A stretch of 64,000 bases of DNA. Source: Gamarada debralockiae (Eukaryota; Ascomycota; Leotiomycetes; Helotiales; Hyphodiscaceae). This document shows, in pieces, positions 11,682 to 22,048 of the stretch. Below the pieces are notes generated by a model. That model saw only the letters and a list, made by a program, of their open reading frames with translations, was not told the DNA's origin and did no database searches. Position 1 is the first letter of the stretch, and each line of letters begins with the position of its first letter. Made by a program: the position numbers and the translations under genes. The stretch lies in contig NXFV01001258.1 in NCBI GenBank assembly GCA_002803225.1, positions 1 to 64,000 on the forward strand, read 5' to 3'.

Positions 11682-13073
11682 ATGTCGGATCCAAAAAACC
11701 CAAATATCCAAAACCGAACCACTCCCCAGTGGGCGCTCTATCAGCGCGAAAGCTTCTGGAAGACCAATGATGGAGTCCAGCCTCTGTTCGATACCTGTGA
11801 GTTCGGCTTGGTAAGCAACCCAAATTGAAAAAGTTTCTAACCACACCAACCAGCTCCCGAGAATTTGGAACGCTTGGCCGAGGAGAAGCTCACTCAGGGT
11901 GGCTGGTACTACTCTTCATGCAACGCCGGTAACTCCTGGACGCACCTTGCCAATCGTCAAGCGTTTTATCGACACAGGATCATTCCCCGAATGTTGGTCG
12001 ACACAAACACCAGAGACACGGCAATGTCCATCTTTGGCCACAAGGTCGCTGCTCCCATCGGATTTGCCCCGATTGGTATCAACAGAATCTATCATCCAAC
12101 AGGAGAACTCTCCGTAGCAAAAGTCGCCAAGGAGCTCAATATCATCTACTCTCTGTCTTCGGCTGGTAGCTATTCCATCGAAGACGTCGCGAAGGCCAAC
12201 GGTGACTCGCCACGCTTCTTCCAACTCTACCAAAGCCATGATGATGAGCTCTGCATCTCAATGCTTGAGCGCGCATTCAAGAATGGCTATGATGTCTGTA
12301 TACTGACGACCGACACTTGGCAGCTGGCATGGCGCCATCACGATGTTGCTACCGGTAACTATGCCTTCTATCACGAACATGGAGCTGGTGACATCGGTCT
12401 TCAAGATCCGGTCTTCCAGAAGCGCCTCGAGGAGGCAGGTCTGAATCCCGCCAAGAATCCAAAAGAGGTCGGGGCCAAATGGATTGACGAAAATATCTGG
12501 CATGGCAAAGCTCATTCTTGGGTAAAGTTGCCTTGGCTGATGGAACAATGGAAGAGAATTTCTGGTGGCCGGCCTTTCTGTCTCAAAGGCATTCAAAGTG
12601 TTGCAGATGCTAAAAAAGCTGTGGCTATGGGTGTTGATGGCATTGTTGTTTCAAATCATGCTGGAAGGCAGGTAGACGGCGCGATTGCAAGTCTCGACGC
12701 ATTAGAGGAGATTGTCGACGCTGTGGGAGACCAAATTTATGTAAGTTGACTTGAAAGAATATCCGGTGACGGTGAAGTACCTTGACACTGACAATGATTT
12801 CAGATCATGTACGATACCGGCATTCGAGGAGCTTCTGACGTGTTCAAAGCTCTTGCCATCGGAGCTAAATTTGTCTTCATTGGTCGACTTTGGGTATGGG
12901 CGCTTTCAATTGGTGGAGAACATGGAGTTCGGCATGTCATGAAAAGTCTGCTGGCTGAGTTCGATATTCTTCTGAATGTTGCTGGGTTCAGGAACGTTTC
13001 CGAGATCGACCGTGATGCTATTCGCTCACTCCCAAACACGTCCAATCTCATCGCAGAAAAATCTCGAATTTAG
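11682..13073 (+). CDS. FMN-dependent 2-hydroxyacid oxidase (lactate 2-monooxygenase-like)
   Basis: Predicted flavoenzyme of 423 residues oxidising a 2-hydroxyacid such as lactate. Three exons: 11682..11796, 11854..12740 and 12804..13073, with introns GTGAGT...CCAG and GTAAGT...TTCAG. The whole TIM-barrel family fold is present: WYYSSCNAG near residues 56-64 (active-site Tyr region), PIGFAPIGI near 106-114, the Lys of CLKGI at 283, and the catalytic His and substrate Arg in SNHAGRQVDG (His307, Arg310). The C-terminal part contains GIRGASDVFKALAIGA and GRLWVWAL. The arrangement GGWYYSSCNAGNSW is closer to lactate 2-monooxygenase-type sequences than to glycolate oxidase, which sets the name; the substrate is inferred. 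Zn2Cys6 regulator genes flank it on both sides. No targeting sequence is evident. Confidence 0.9.
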
Positions 13074-13188
13074 GATCGAGGTCTCTGGTTAAGAGCTATT
13101 TCTGTAGAGCTATTTGCAAAGAATGAATGCTGATGAAGTTTTATATCCAGTACGAGGTGTGACACCGCGGATTTCCGTCCCAATGATT

Positions 13189-14233
13189 TCAAAGCAACAT
13201 GCTCGCATCGAGGAAATTAGAGTCCATCACGTTGTGGTGGGGAGGGGTTATATCAATATCCCGCTCCAACATATCCAGCTGGTTGAGGTTATCCAAAGCA
13301 CTAAGACGCCAGGACTCACTGCTAGATGCAGCAAGTGCCTGCTGGTGGTGCGAAGTCTCTTCAATAGGACTATCAGAGATTGTGGTCACATCCCTCACGT
13401 GGAAATCACGGTCCTGTGTTGTCTGTGCCAAAAGTTTCTTGAGGGTCGAAATAGCAGCCTGGAGAATGTTGGACGATGACCAGCTTTGCCCCTGCGTTCC
13501 GCTAAGATCCGTTTTCAAGCACTCTGCGGCCTGCATTTGCAGTAGTTGGATGGCAGAGTTGATGGTATCGTTCAGAGCAACGTCCGGTTGAGCTTTTTGC
13601 TCATTGATCATCAGCTCCGACTCTTCGTTGGCTTTCATATGCCAAGAGTCGTACAGACACATCAACGTAGATTGAAATATGAGACGAGCTCCGTTGGGTT
13701 GGAGGTAAAAGAGCCTACGCTCGTCCTGGTTCTTGGTAAATATATCCAAAATATTGCGACAAGCGTGGGCGCATGCGTTCAAACTGCGCGAGAATTGCGG
13801 GGTTTCTGGATCGAAGGTAAGTCCCGGGAGATGGATGAGGTGTTTACAGGCGTTGCTCATCAACTGCAAATATGGTATCGTAAAGTCCTCATCCTCGTGT
13901 GAATATTCCTGCGTATTTCTAGCACAATTGAAGGCGTCCTCCCAAACATGAAGTTCGCGGTCAAGCATCGCGATCTTATCGACTCCTCCCCTCCTTTCGG
14001 TTGTAGTGTAGAGCTGCTGAAGAGACGAAGAAGCAATACGAGTGAGCTGAACTTCCGACAAAAATATACCGAATCGTGTTGTCTCTCCTGGCAAAGGCAG
14101 CGGAAGCGAGGCCATGGTGATGTCATCAAAATCGCAATCAAGAGGTAGCTCAGTATCAACATCTACGTCTTTGATGAGCGTTGGTAGGCCATGTGAAAGG
14201 CTGACGATCCTGTAGATATAAGCTTATGACACC

Positions 14234-14267
<34 letters not shown>

Positions 14268-15732
14268 AAACATGTCTAGTCTGTACACAGCCCACCATAT
14301 TCGATTCCTCATTTCAACCTCTCCAGCACAGAACTTGAAGCGGCGCGTGTGTCGATGCAAGCCTAAAGATTGGGCCAAACGAATTGCCTCTCCGCTCACT
14401 TGTGTTAACCGAGAATGTTGACCTGAAAGCTGGAAAAACAAGGATGTAAGTAGAAGAGACTGAAGAGTTGACAGATCTCCTTGTTCGATCGAGCGTAGAT
14501 GAATCTGGCGAGCAAGCTTGAAATAGTATGGTGCATTGTCCGTCAAGAGGTCACTGTCAGATCCCGGGTCGTCCCAAGCATTGATACTCAGAATTAGATA
14601 AAGCTGGTGCAAGCTTGCGAAGTCTGCATTTGATATCTGCGCAATAGTCTCATGGGCATGGTCCAAAATTTGATGGACTCTATCATAGAACTGCTTCCGC
14701 GACAAGATGGGATAAGTTGAGCCCCACCGTCGGAAGAATCTCTCAATCTTAGGCAAATAGTAAGAGCTTGGTTCAGGAAGCCCAAGAGAAGGCAATGTAA
14801 TCTGTATTTCGCTGTCCAAAAACTGGGATCGGCTGTAAAGACTCATAGGTTGAGGGAGGGTGTGAAGTTTGTAGACGCTTTCATCAAATACTGTGGCTGT
14901 ATTGGAGATCTGCAAGTACTTTTGCTCTGCTGAGTGGATGAAATGAACGCCTGTGCTTGACCCTGCAAAATGATCGACGCCAGATGTTGTATGCACAAGT
15001 CGACCCATGTGCTTGAAAACATAATTAGGTTGCTGGGCACCTTGCGGAGTTGTCAAAGATTTTAGGCTGGATCCTGGTCTGTTTCCTGGGCGTGTAAAGG
15101 AATTTTGACCTGCTCCAGTATGTTCCGATCCTCTGGAGATCGACGTCACTGGCGAGCCTTGTGCATGGTATGTTGAAACTCTTGAATGGTTGATATCCCG
15201 GCTTTTGAGTTGGGTCCTCAGCGTCTGGACTTCTGCTTTCAACTTTCTGATGATGTCGTCTTTGGGCTCGATATATCTTAAACGAGTAAAATCTCAGCAA
15301 AAATATCCCGGGCCAAGAACAAGTACAAAACTGTCTACCTTCGTGGCTTGGTTCTTCGCCTCAAGTTCTGTGTCCTTAAACAAGGTGAATTAGCTGAGAC
15401 GCAGTTTCCGCACTTCACACCAACTCGTTAGCTCGTACACAAGGATAGATTCGAAGGCCATCTCACAGATGGAAGGACTGCATCGCAGCCTATCTTCTTC
15501 CTGAGCAAAGCCTCAACATCAGGTATTACAAAGCATAGCATGACATACTGACAATCTGCATCGATCACTGTTCGCAAGTCAATGATTGAACAAGGTGACT
15601 GAAATTTAGCAATTGCATATGACGGATGATACAGTACCAAACTTGACTCGAGGTGCCGGTAATCTCCCCAGCCTCAAACAATCCCGTACTGGATGATGCT
15701 GTACCGGCGGATTCTTGATCTCCTCTTGTCAT
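13189..15732 (-). CDS. Zn2Cys6-type transcription factor with an incomplete zinc cluster (TF2)
   Basis: Predicted regulator of 773 residues in five exons, complement(13189..14209, 14272..15276, 15339..15412, 15467..15598, 15643..15732). The last four cluster cysteines are canonical: Cys68-x6-Cys75-x2-Cys78-x6-Cys85 (GCDAVLPS joined to CGNCVSANSPC), followed by a basic arm and the coiled-coil start YIEPKDDIIRKLKAE. The first CxxC is absent; Val58 and Leu61 occupy those positions in front of RKKIGC. The fungal TF domain is clear (YLPKIERFFRRWG, then MRNRIWWAVYRLDM split by the 62-nt intron 14210-14271). That intron carries an AG/CT microsatellite. The 3' end converges on the oxidase gene with 115 bp between stops. 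The first two exon joins are the least certain, and a different splice might restore the missing cysteines. Confidence 0.75.
14237..14264. repeat. AG dinucleotide microsatellite inside a TF2 intron
   Basis: About 14 AG units run on the plus strand (CT on the coding strand), lying in the pyrimidine-rich part of the 62-nt intron, where length change would be tolerated. Confidence 0.9.
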
Positions 15733-16361
15733 TTTTGTGGTGTTGCGCGGACTTTGTGCTCGATATCAAACACGTCGTTTGGAAGTCAAGGCGTCAGATG
15801 AAACCTACGCTGTGGTCAGCATTTTCTTTTAGGCTTAGCATTCATTGGCCATATCTAGGGTGCTTGCAACCTTACGATTCTGACCTCTTTAGATATCAAA
15901 TATATTCCATGATTTTACCTTAATTTATCGTCTGATCTGACACAAGGATTCCCACCTCTGAAAACTAAGCCCAAAGGGAACTAGGCCTTATATCACATGA
16001 CTATGAATCACCCACTCCATCGCCATTGTCCATTTGCAAAATCCTTCAGATGATTAATTGGAGATACATTGATTTCTGTCTTTCATTCCTCTGGTCTTGT
16101 GGGTGCTTGATGTCTAACTCTTCTAGTAAGTCAGAGTTGGGTAGCAGAGGCGAAGCGAGAAGGCGGCTTTCAACCCGCCCATAGCTGGGCAGTAAACAGA
16201 AAACATCCTCTGATCCTAGAGCCTTGTGAGACAAGGAGTGACTCACTAACACCAGCTCTTCTACAACTGACTATCGTCGGCAAGTCCGAGATCATGCAGG
16301 AAACGGACTCGAAAATTTTGCATCAAGCAGTCGACTTAGTCTGCCTACAGGCTACCCCTGG
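15733..16361. other. Intergenic stretch without a recognised gene
   Basis: It holds the 5' flank of TF2 and the eroded 5' side of the next HET relic. I see no conserved coding segment. Confidence 0.4.
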
Positions 16362-18540
16362 ATGCTAGCGACTGTGAACCAGATAGTGGTAATGGAGCGA
16401 CCCATCGAAAAATCCCGGGTTCTGAAGACCATGTTGTGGAATTCCCTCCTTCTAAATTTGTGCGTGTTTTGTCGGAATATATTCGACCACTGGTCTGAAT
16501 TATCAGCGGCTGGTGAAGGGAAATTCCAACATTGCAAGAACCGGTTCGCTTTGAGAGAATTGGCTGATGGGGGCTGTGGGCTTTGCATCCAATTTGTCAA
16601 AAGCGCGTCGAAGGGGTTCTTTGAAAGAAGGAAAGCCGAATTTGCAGCCGAGTCGGGCGAAAGTACCGTAAGCTTGCGATATTTGGAGGTGAAGGCCCGT
16701 TGCTGGACCTTACTTTAGCTCTACATGATTCAGACATAGAGGGCTTCTGTTCAGTTGACATGGCTCCTACGACCACTTGAGGTAAGTATGACACTCTGTT
16801 GTTTGAGTACCCTGATACTGAGGTGCATATGGCGCTGGTCTTAAATAGACCCCAAAAACTTCAATTCAAAATCTCTCTCTCTCTCCTTTCCTACAGAGTT
16901 TTACCCTTCTCTTATATCTACAGCTTGGCTCTAGCTATTCGGTTAATCCTGATAACCAGCACCTGATATTCAGCACCTGATAATCGATCCCAGCGGTCAA
17001 TCCCGAACCCCGGATATCACTGTACCTTCTAGACCTGTCAACACTAACTACTTACCGACCTCAATTTCGGACACTCAGCTAACTATTAAATCTTAGCATG
17101 CATTAGGATCCTCATTCCACTTCGTCAAGAAACACTAGAGCTGCTTTGCTGTTGTGCAAAGCCTGGCTGACAGACTGTCTCAAATCACACCAATATCGCA
17201 GTATCATGCAAGAGCGTCAGACTCTAAGTCGACTGCTCTTTCTGAGTGATGAAGGAATTCGACTATGTCTTTCTAAAGAATTAGAGGCTTGCCCGGAATA
17301 TGCTACGTTGAGCCATTGCTGGGTTCCGCTTCATTTCTTACTTTAACGAAGAACAACCTCGAAGCATTTCGAAGACACATTGCTATCGAAGAACTCACAA
17401 ATACTTTCCAAGATACAATTCTTATTGCAAAGTTCCTCGGCATCCAATATCATTGGATCGACTCATTGTGCATCATCCAAGACGACCCAGCTGACTGGCG
17501 CAGAGAATCAGCACTTATGAAAAATGTTTACGGTGCTTCGATCATCAATATTGCAGCCTCTGGTGCCAGTGATGGCAGTTGTGCATGTTTTTTTTTTTTT
17601 TTTTGATCGAAATAGCTCTTGGAGGTGTCAGATCCCAGTGAGATCGAGTGATGGGAGGCGTTATATGATTGTATTCCCGTTTGCTTCAACCAATCTCTAG
17701 ACCGGGCCTCATTCGCATCTGGGGGTTGGGTAATGCAGGAATGTATCTTGCCTCTCCGTTCTCTGCATGTCACAGAGCATGAGGTTTTTGGGGAATGCAA
17801 GCGGAAGGTTGCCTGCGAAAGTTTCCCTGACAAAATGTCTTCAGTAATACCTTTTCCTGTTTCAATTCAACGGCCAGTGAATGTAGTTTGGTATGAAATG
17901 GTGGCGAGATTCTCTGGTTGCAAATTGACCTTGACCAGAGATAAGCTACCTGCGGTCTTGGGGCTTGCTCGACATCTGCAGTACGAAGCAAAGGACGTAT
18001 ATTTCGCTGGCCTATGGGAAAGGCAGTTAGAAGTCCAGCCCTGTTGGAATGTTGTAGTTCCAGGGCATATATTATCACCCTACACAGCACCCAGCTGGTG
18101 ATGGGCGTCGCTTGATTGCAGTGTAGTCCTGACGACATGTTTTCCAGGTGAAGGGAAGGTGAGGAACACCAGGTTTGTGAACATTGAAAGAGTGGAGATC
18201 ACCCATGCACCGGCAGATCCCTTTGGAGAGGTTTCGGCTGCACAGAATCGCTGTGTTGTAAGCATTTTTTTCGTACTCAACTTCTGCCAGACCATATGAT
18301 CCGTGGCATACGTTCGATGGTCTTCTGCGGATGGGCTATTAGTATGACTGCGCTTTTGGATACTTTGCCAACGCTTACATCGTACCTGTCATCTTCGACC
18401 ATTCGTATAGGTTTGTTAGGTGCTTAATACTTCAGCGGACAGACATTCCCGCTGGACAGTATCAGAGACTAGATATGGCCAGCTGCTTTCAACAGGGTAA
18501 AGAAATTTTATACGATACCGATTACTGTGTTAAAGGTCAA
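16362..18540 (+). pseudogene. Decayed HET-domain gene (relic 3)
   Basis: A nearly full-length HET gene, broken by small lesions. The N-terminal Cys pair region LCVFCRNIFD and CGLCIQFV lies at about 16455-16605. The segment YATLSHCW (near 17305) continues one frame over as GSASFLTLTKNNLEAF, as though one G was lost from the TGGG run near 17322. LGIQYHWIDSLCIIQDD follows near 17440-17490. A run of 17 T at 17588-17604 disrupts the usual CFFDRN segment, an in-frame TAG occurs at 17698-17700, and WVMQECILPLRSLHVTE resumes near 17725. CKLTLTRDKLPAVLGLA (about 17920-17970) and a C-terminal stretch ending near 18540 complete the family order. The gene is dead as it stands, and the damage is mostly slippage-type. 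Confidence 0.87.
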
Positions 18541-18864
18541 GAGTATGTCTAGACTTCTGCGGATAATAATGGATCGAGACGTTATTTTATTGATATTATA
18601 TGATTCCTTTGACCCAGCAACTGCCATCTACTCTTATTTGACGGGTTTACTTTACTGTAGCATTGAAGGATAAGGTCGAGGGTGGTGTTGTGTCGAACAG
18701 TTTTGAGATTGGACGTAGATTCGTGGTTCCCCAATTTGGAGGCTGCTTGATCATACCGTCTCCTATGTGATCAAAATTTAATTTTGGCTCCCAAGTATGA
18801 AGTGAGGGAAGTTTATGTTAGGAAGACACGAGGAGAAAATACAGCTCGGTCCAAATTTATCCAT
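18541..18864. other. Short gene-free stretch
   Basis: It lies downstream of HET relic 3 and downstream of the convergent lyase gene. I see no feature in it. Confidence 0.4.
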
Positions 18865-20339
18865 TCAATTTATGCTAGGCAAAGCACCTGTCACACTATC
18901 AACCATTTGCTGGCAACATCCCAAATACCTCAACGGATCACAAAGTTCCTTTAGCCTTTCCTCTTCCAGTTTCCCCATCACGTCTTCATTCTCCTTCAGA
19001 GCATCAAAAAGAGAAGTGTCCTTCTCAATCGACTCTGCACAAGCTCCATAAACAACGTCATGCGCCTTCCCCCTCCCAATCTTCTCCGCCAACCCCATCA
19101 TAACAGCCTCCGCAACAATCCTCCCTTTTGTCGAATCTAAATTCCTCGCCATAGAATCCTCATTAACAACAAGCCCACCCATCACAAAACATGCCTGATG
19201 CAGTGCACCACAACACACAACGAAACTCTCGGGAATACAAACCCATTCAAGATGCCACGGTCCACTCGCCCGCTCGAAATCCGACACCATGGCGTCCATT
19301 CCCAGCCCCGCATTCGCTCTCAATATCTTCGAAGCTGCTAATATCACTTCACTAGAAATGGGGTTCCGCTTCTGTGGCATGGTGCTTGATGCTCCTCTTC
19401 CTGGCATGAACGGTTCTGAAAGTTCGCCGACTTCGTTTGAAGACATGAGGATTACGTCTAGTGCAATCTTTCCTAGGGAACTACCGATTAGAGCGAGGAA
19501 GGAGGCGATTTCGGCGATGTTGTCACGGGCTACATGCCATGTTATGGATGGATCTTGAAGGCCAAGTTCAGCTGCCAGTTGCTTTCGTACATGCAGCCCC
19601 GTGTCGTCTGGGCCTAAGGAGGCAAGAGTCCCGGCTGCGCCGCCGAATTGGACGACCAGGCAGCGGGCTTTGAGTTCGTTAAGGTGTTGAAGGTGTCGTT
19701 GGAAGCTCGAGAGATACACAGCAAGTTTGTAACCAAAGGTTATGGGGAGTGCATGCTGTAGGTGGGTTCGTCCTGCCATTGGTCTGGAATATGGTGAGCA
19801 CTTCGGGAGTAAGTGTTTTTTTTTAGAAGAAATTGCTTACGTATCTCGATATTTAATAGCGAGACTTGTCAGTGACTCCATCAGTTTGAGCAAGAGTTTT
19901 CGAACAAGAAGGAGCCCATCTCGGATTTGCAGTATCGTTGCAGTATCCATGATATCTTGCGTCGTAGCACCCCAATGTACATACTTTGCATGCTTCTCTT
20001 CCACCTTTTCCGTGAGCTGTGTCACGAGTGGTAGCACAGGATATCCCACAACTTCAGTGTCTCTTCCCAGCCGCTCAAAGCTAAAACCGAATATCAGCAA
20101 CATATCAGCTAAACACTTTCAAAGGTATCTTCTTACTCGATTTTCTCAACTCTCGCTTGCGCTGTAATTGCTTCGCCTGCATCATGGGGAATGACACATT
20201 CTTTCGACTCGGCCCTTGCTAGAGCTCCTTCCACTTCTATCAGACGCTGCACATATGCCTGGTCTGAGAAAATTGCCCGAGCTTCTTCTGTTCCGAATAG
20301 ATTTCGGAAGACCCGAGAATCGATGGTGCTCACAGCCAT
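18865..20339 (-). CDS. Fumarase/aspartase-superfamily lyase, 3-carboxymuconate cycloisomerase (PcaB)-like
   Basis: Predicted 453-residue homotetrameric enzyme. Three exons: complement(18865..19783, 19841..20080, 20137..20339), with introns of 57 and 56 nt and clean frame. The superfamily signature SSTMPQKRNP is at residues 280-289. HWGATTQD lies in exon 2 and GRTHLQHALP in exon 3, the latter giving the conserved catalytic His region. The block SDFERASGPWHLEW is typical of the PcaB/adenylosuccinate-lyase branch, and the size matches bacterial PcaB (about 450). The likely reaction is cycloisomerisation of 3-carboxy-cis,cis-muconate or a related lyase step. Classical fungal carboxymuconate lactonising enzymes have an unrelated beta-propeller fold, so the exact substrate stays open. 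The start is the ATG at 20339 (MAVSTIDSRVF); no ATG precedes it in frame. Confidence 0.85.
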
Positions 20340-21003
20340 GGCTGAAGAGAATAGCAAGCCTTGGACAACGTGCGGTTAACACACGGATTTAGAGAGCTTC
20401 CCAGTGTAAAAATAACAGATACACCCAATAGGGCAGGGAATAAATGGGGCTGGCGGTGAGGTAGAGGAACACGTGCACGGCGGATGCATCTATTCCGAGT
20501 CACGTGATGACAGATGTTCGTCCCCGATTGACGAAAAGATAGAGGTAAGGTAGAATTGAGGAAGAGAGCGCGCCTAAGCAACCAAGAACCGGTATTTTTG
20601 CAACCTCTACAGTGGACTTGTTTAATGCAACAGGATAGAAGAGTTAGTTTTAGAGAGTCTGGAGATAATTTTTGGAGAGGGTTTGGAACGACGATCGCCA
20701 AGCCCCGTCTATTCCCCACTTTCGATGTCCCTCTCCTTTTCCGCCGGAATAAGCTTTTATTCCGAGTCAACCTGCGGAGATATCTCCAATACCCAGCGTG
20801 ACTTTGAAGCGTCGCGGTTTTAAGAAAAATTTTATATGGAGATGTGAAGTGATCATGGAGACAAAAATTGGCATAAAAGGACAACTCGTCCCTCCATTTC
20901 TTCCATCGCAAAACAACAAAGCAGATCTACTTCAACAGAGCTTTAACGAATACAAAGGAGTAAACTACATAAATTCTTCCTACAATCGCCCAATTCAGCA
21001 GAC

Positions 21004-21838
21004 ATGTCTTCTCAGAAGCCCAAGGTCCTTGTCGTCCTCACCTCCCACAATCCGGGGTGGTACCTTGTACGTCTTTATGTACTCGTTGAAGCCTTGCACC
21101 AATGACAGACCTTATCAAAGCTCTTCACTAACTTCTTGTAGCCTGAGTTGGCCCATCCCCTTCACGTCCTTGCACCTCACTGCGAGATCATAGTAGCTTC
21201 CCACTTGGGAGGCGAAGCTCCTCTTGACTCATCTTCCATCGAATCCTTCAAGGATGATGAGGTCTGCAGCAAGTTCGTCAAGGAGCAAGAGTCTCTTTGG
21301 AAGAACACAGTTAAATTAGGAGACTTCGTGGGCAAGGCCGATCAGTTCGATGCCATCTTCTACGTCGGCGGTTATGGGCGTATGTTGTCACAACCCTCCC
21401 TCATCGCGAAGACAGCTAATGAAGTCAGCAATGTTCGATCTAGTCGACTCCAAAGCTTCCGAGGCCGTCATACTCGACTTCCATGCCAAGAACAAACTCA
21501 TCACCGGCGTGTGCCACGGCCCGGCTACCTTCTCCCGCCTCACGCTACCCGGCACCAATACCAAGTTGCTCCAGGGTCATAAAGTGACTGGAGTCAGCAA
21601 CAAGGAATGCGAGATACTGTTTCCGATTTCAGGCATTGTCGAGCCTTTCAGTGTGGAGGACGAGTTGAACAAGGCCAGTGCTGGTCAGTATGAAAGGGCC
21701 GAACCTTTCAATTCCAGGGTTGTCGTCAGCAAAGGTCCCGATGGTAGGACCGTCATTACTGGGCAGAACCCAGCCAGTGGCATGGACTTGGGGAAGGCAA
21801 TTTATGAGGAATTGTTTGGGAAAGCCTACGCTGGTTGA
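21004..21838 (+). CDS. DJ-1/PfpI superfamily protein, Hsp31/glyoxalase III-like
   Basis: Predicted cytosolic 236-residue protein that may convert methylglyoxal to lactate without glutathione, or act as a stress chaperone/deglycase. Three exons: 21004..21066, 21142..21379 and 21429..21838. The introns (GTACGT...TTGTAG and GTATGT...GTCAG) restore VGGYGPMFDL across the second junction. The nucleophilic elbow is GVCHGP (Cys129-His130), with the conserved Glu probably Glu23 in the LPEL segment. Length and the C-terminal TGQNPASG block match the fungal Hsp31 class. The start is the first ATG, followed directly by the family's N-terminal beta strand (KVLVVLTS). A transposon begins 127 bp past its stop codon. 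Confidence 0.92.
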
Positions 21839-21967
21839 TATCCGCGATAAGCTACACCGGTTTTGACGGAACGAATTGATGGCTGAGGGGGGTTGCGAAC
21901 TTGTATTCGCTCGTTTCCAAATGTCGGGCTTTGCTTGCAGAGAACGCAGGACTACAATCGCTTAGTA

Positions 21968-22009
21968 CTCGAGTTCCCGGCTAAAATGCCACCCCACCAA
22001 AAATTCCAC
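21968..22009 (+). repeat. Left terminal inverted repeat of the Fot1/pogo element
   Basis: It carries two direct copies of an AAAATGCCAC-like box (21983-21992 exact; 21999-22009 with a T for G). These are candidate transposase-binding sites. Confidence 0.92.
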
Positions 22010-22048
22010 TTTTTACCCCCCCACACCACACACTAGATATCGAATAAA

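Noticed and set aside
20340..20357. Earlier start for the PcaB-like lyase
   Set aside because: The upstream codon is TTG; the ATG at 20339 gives the typical family start.
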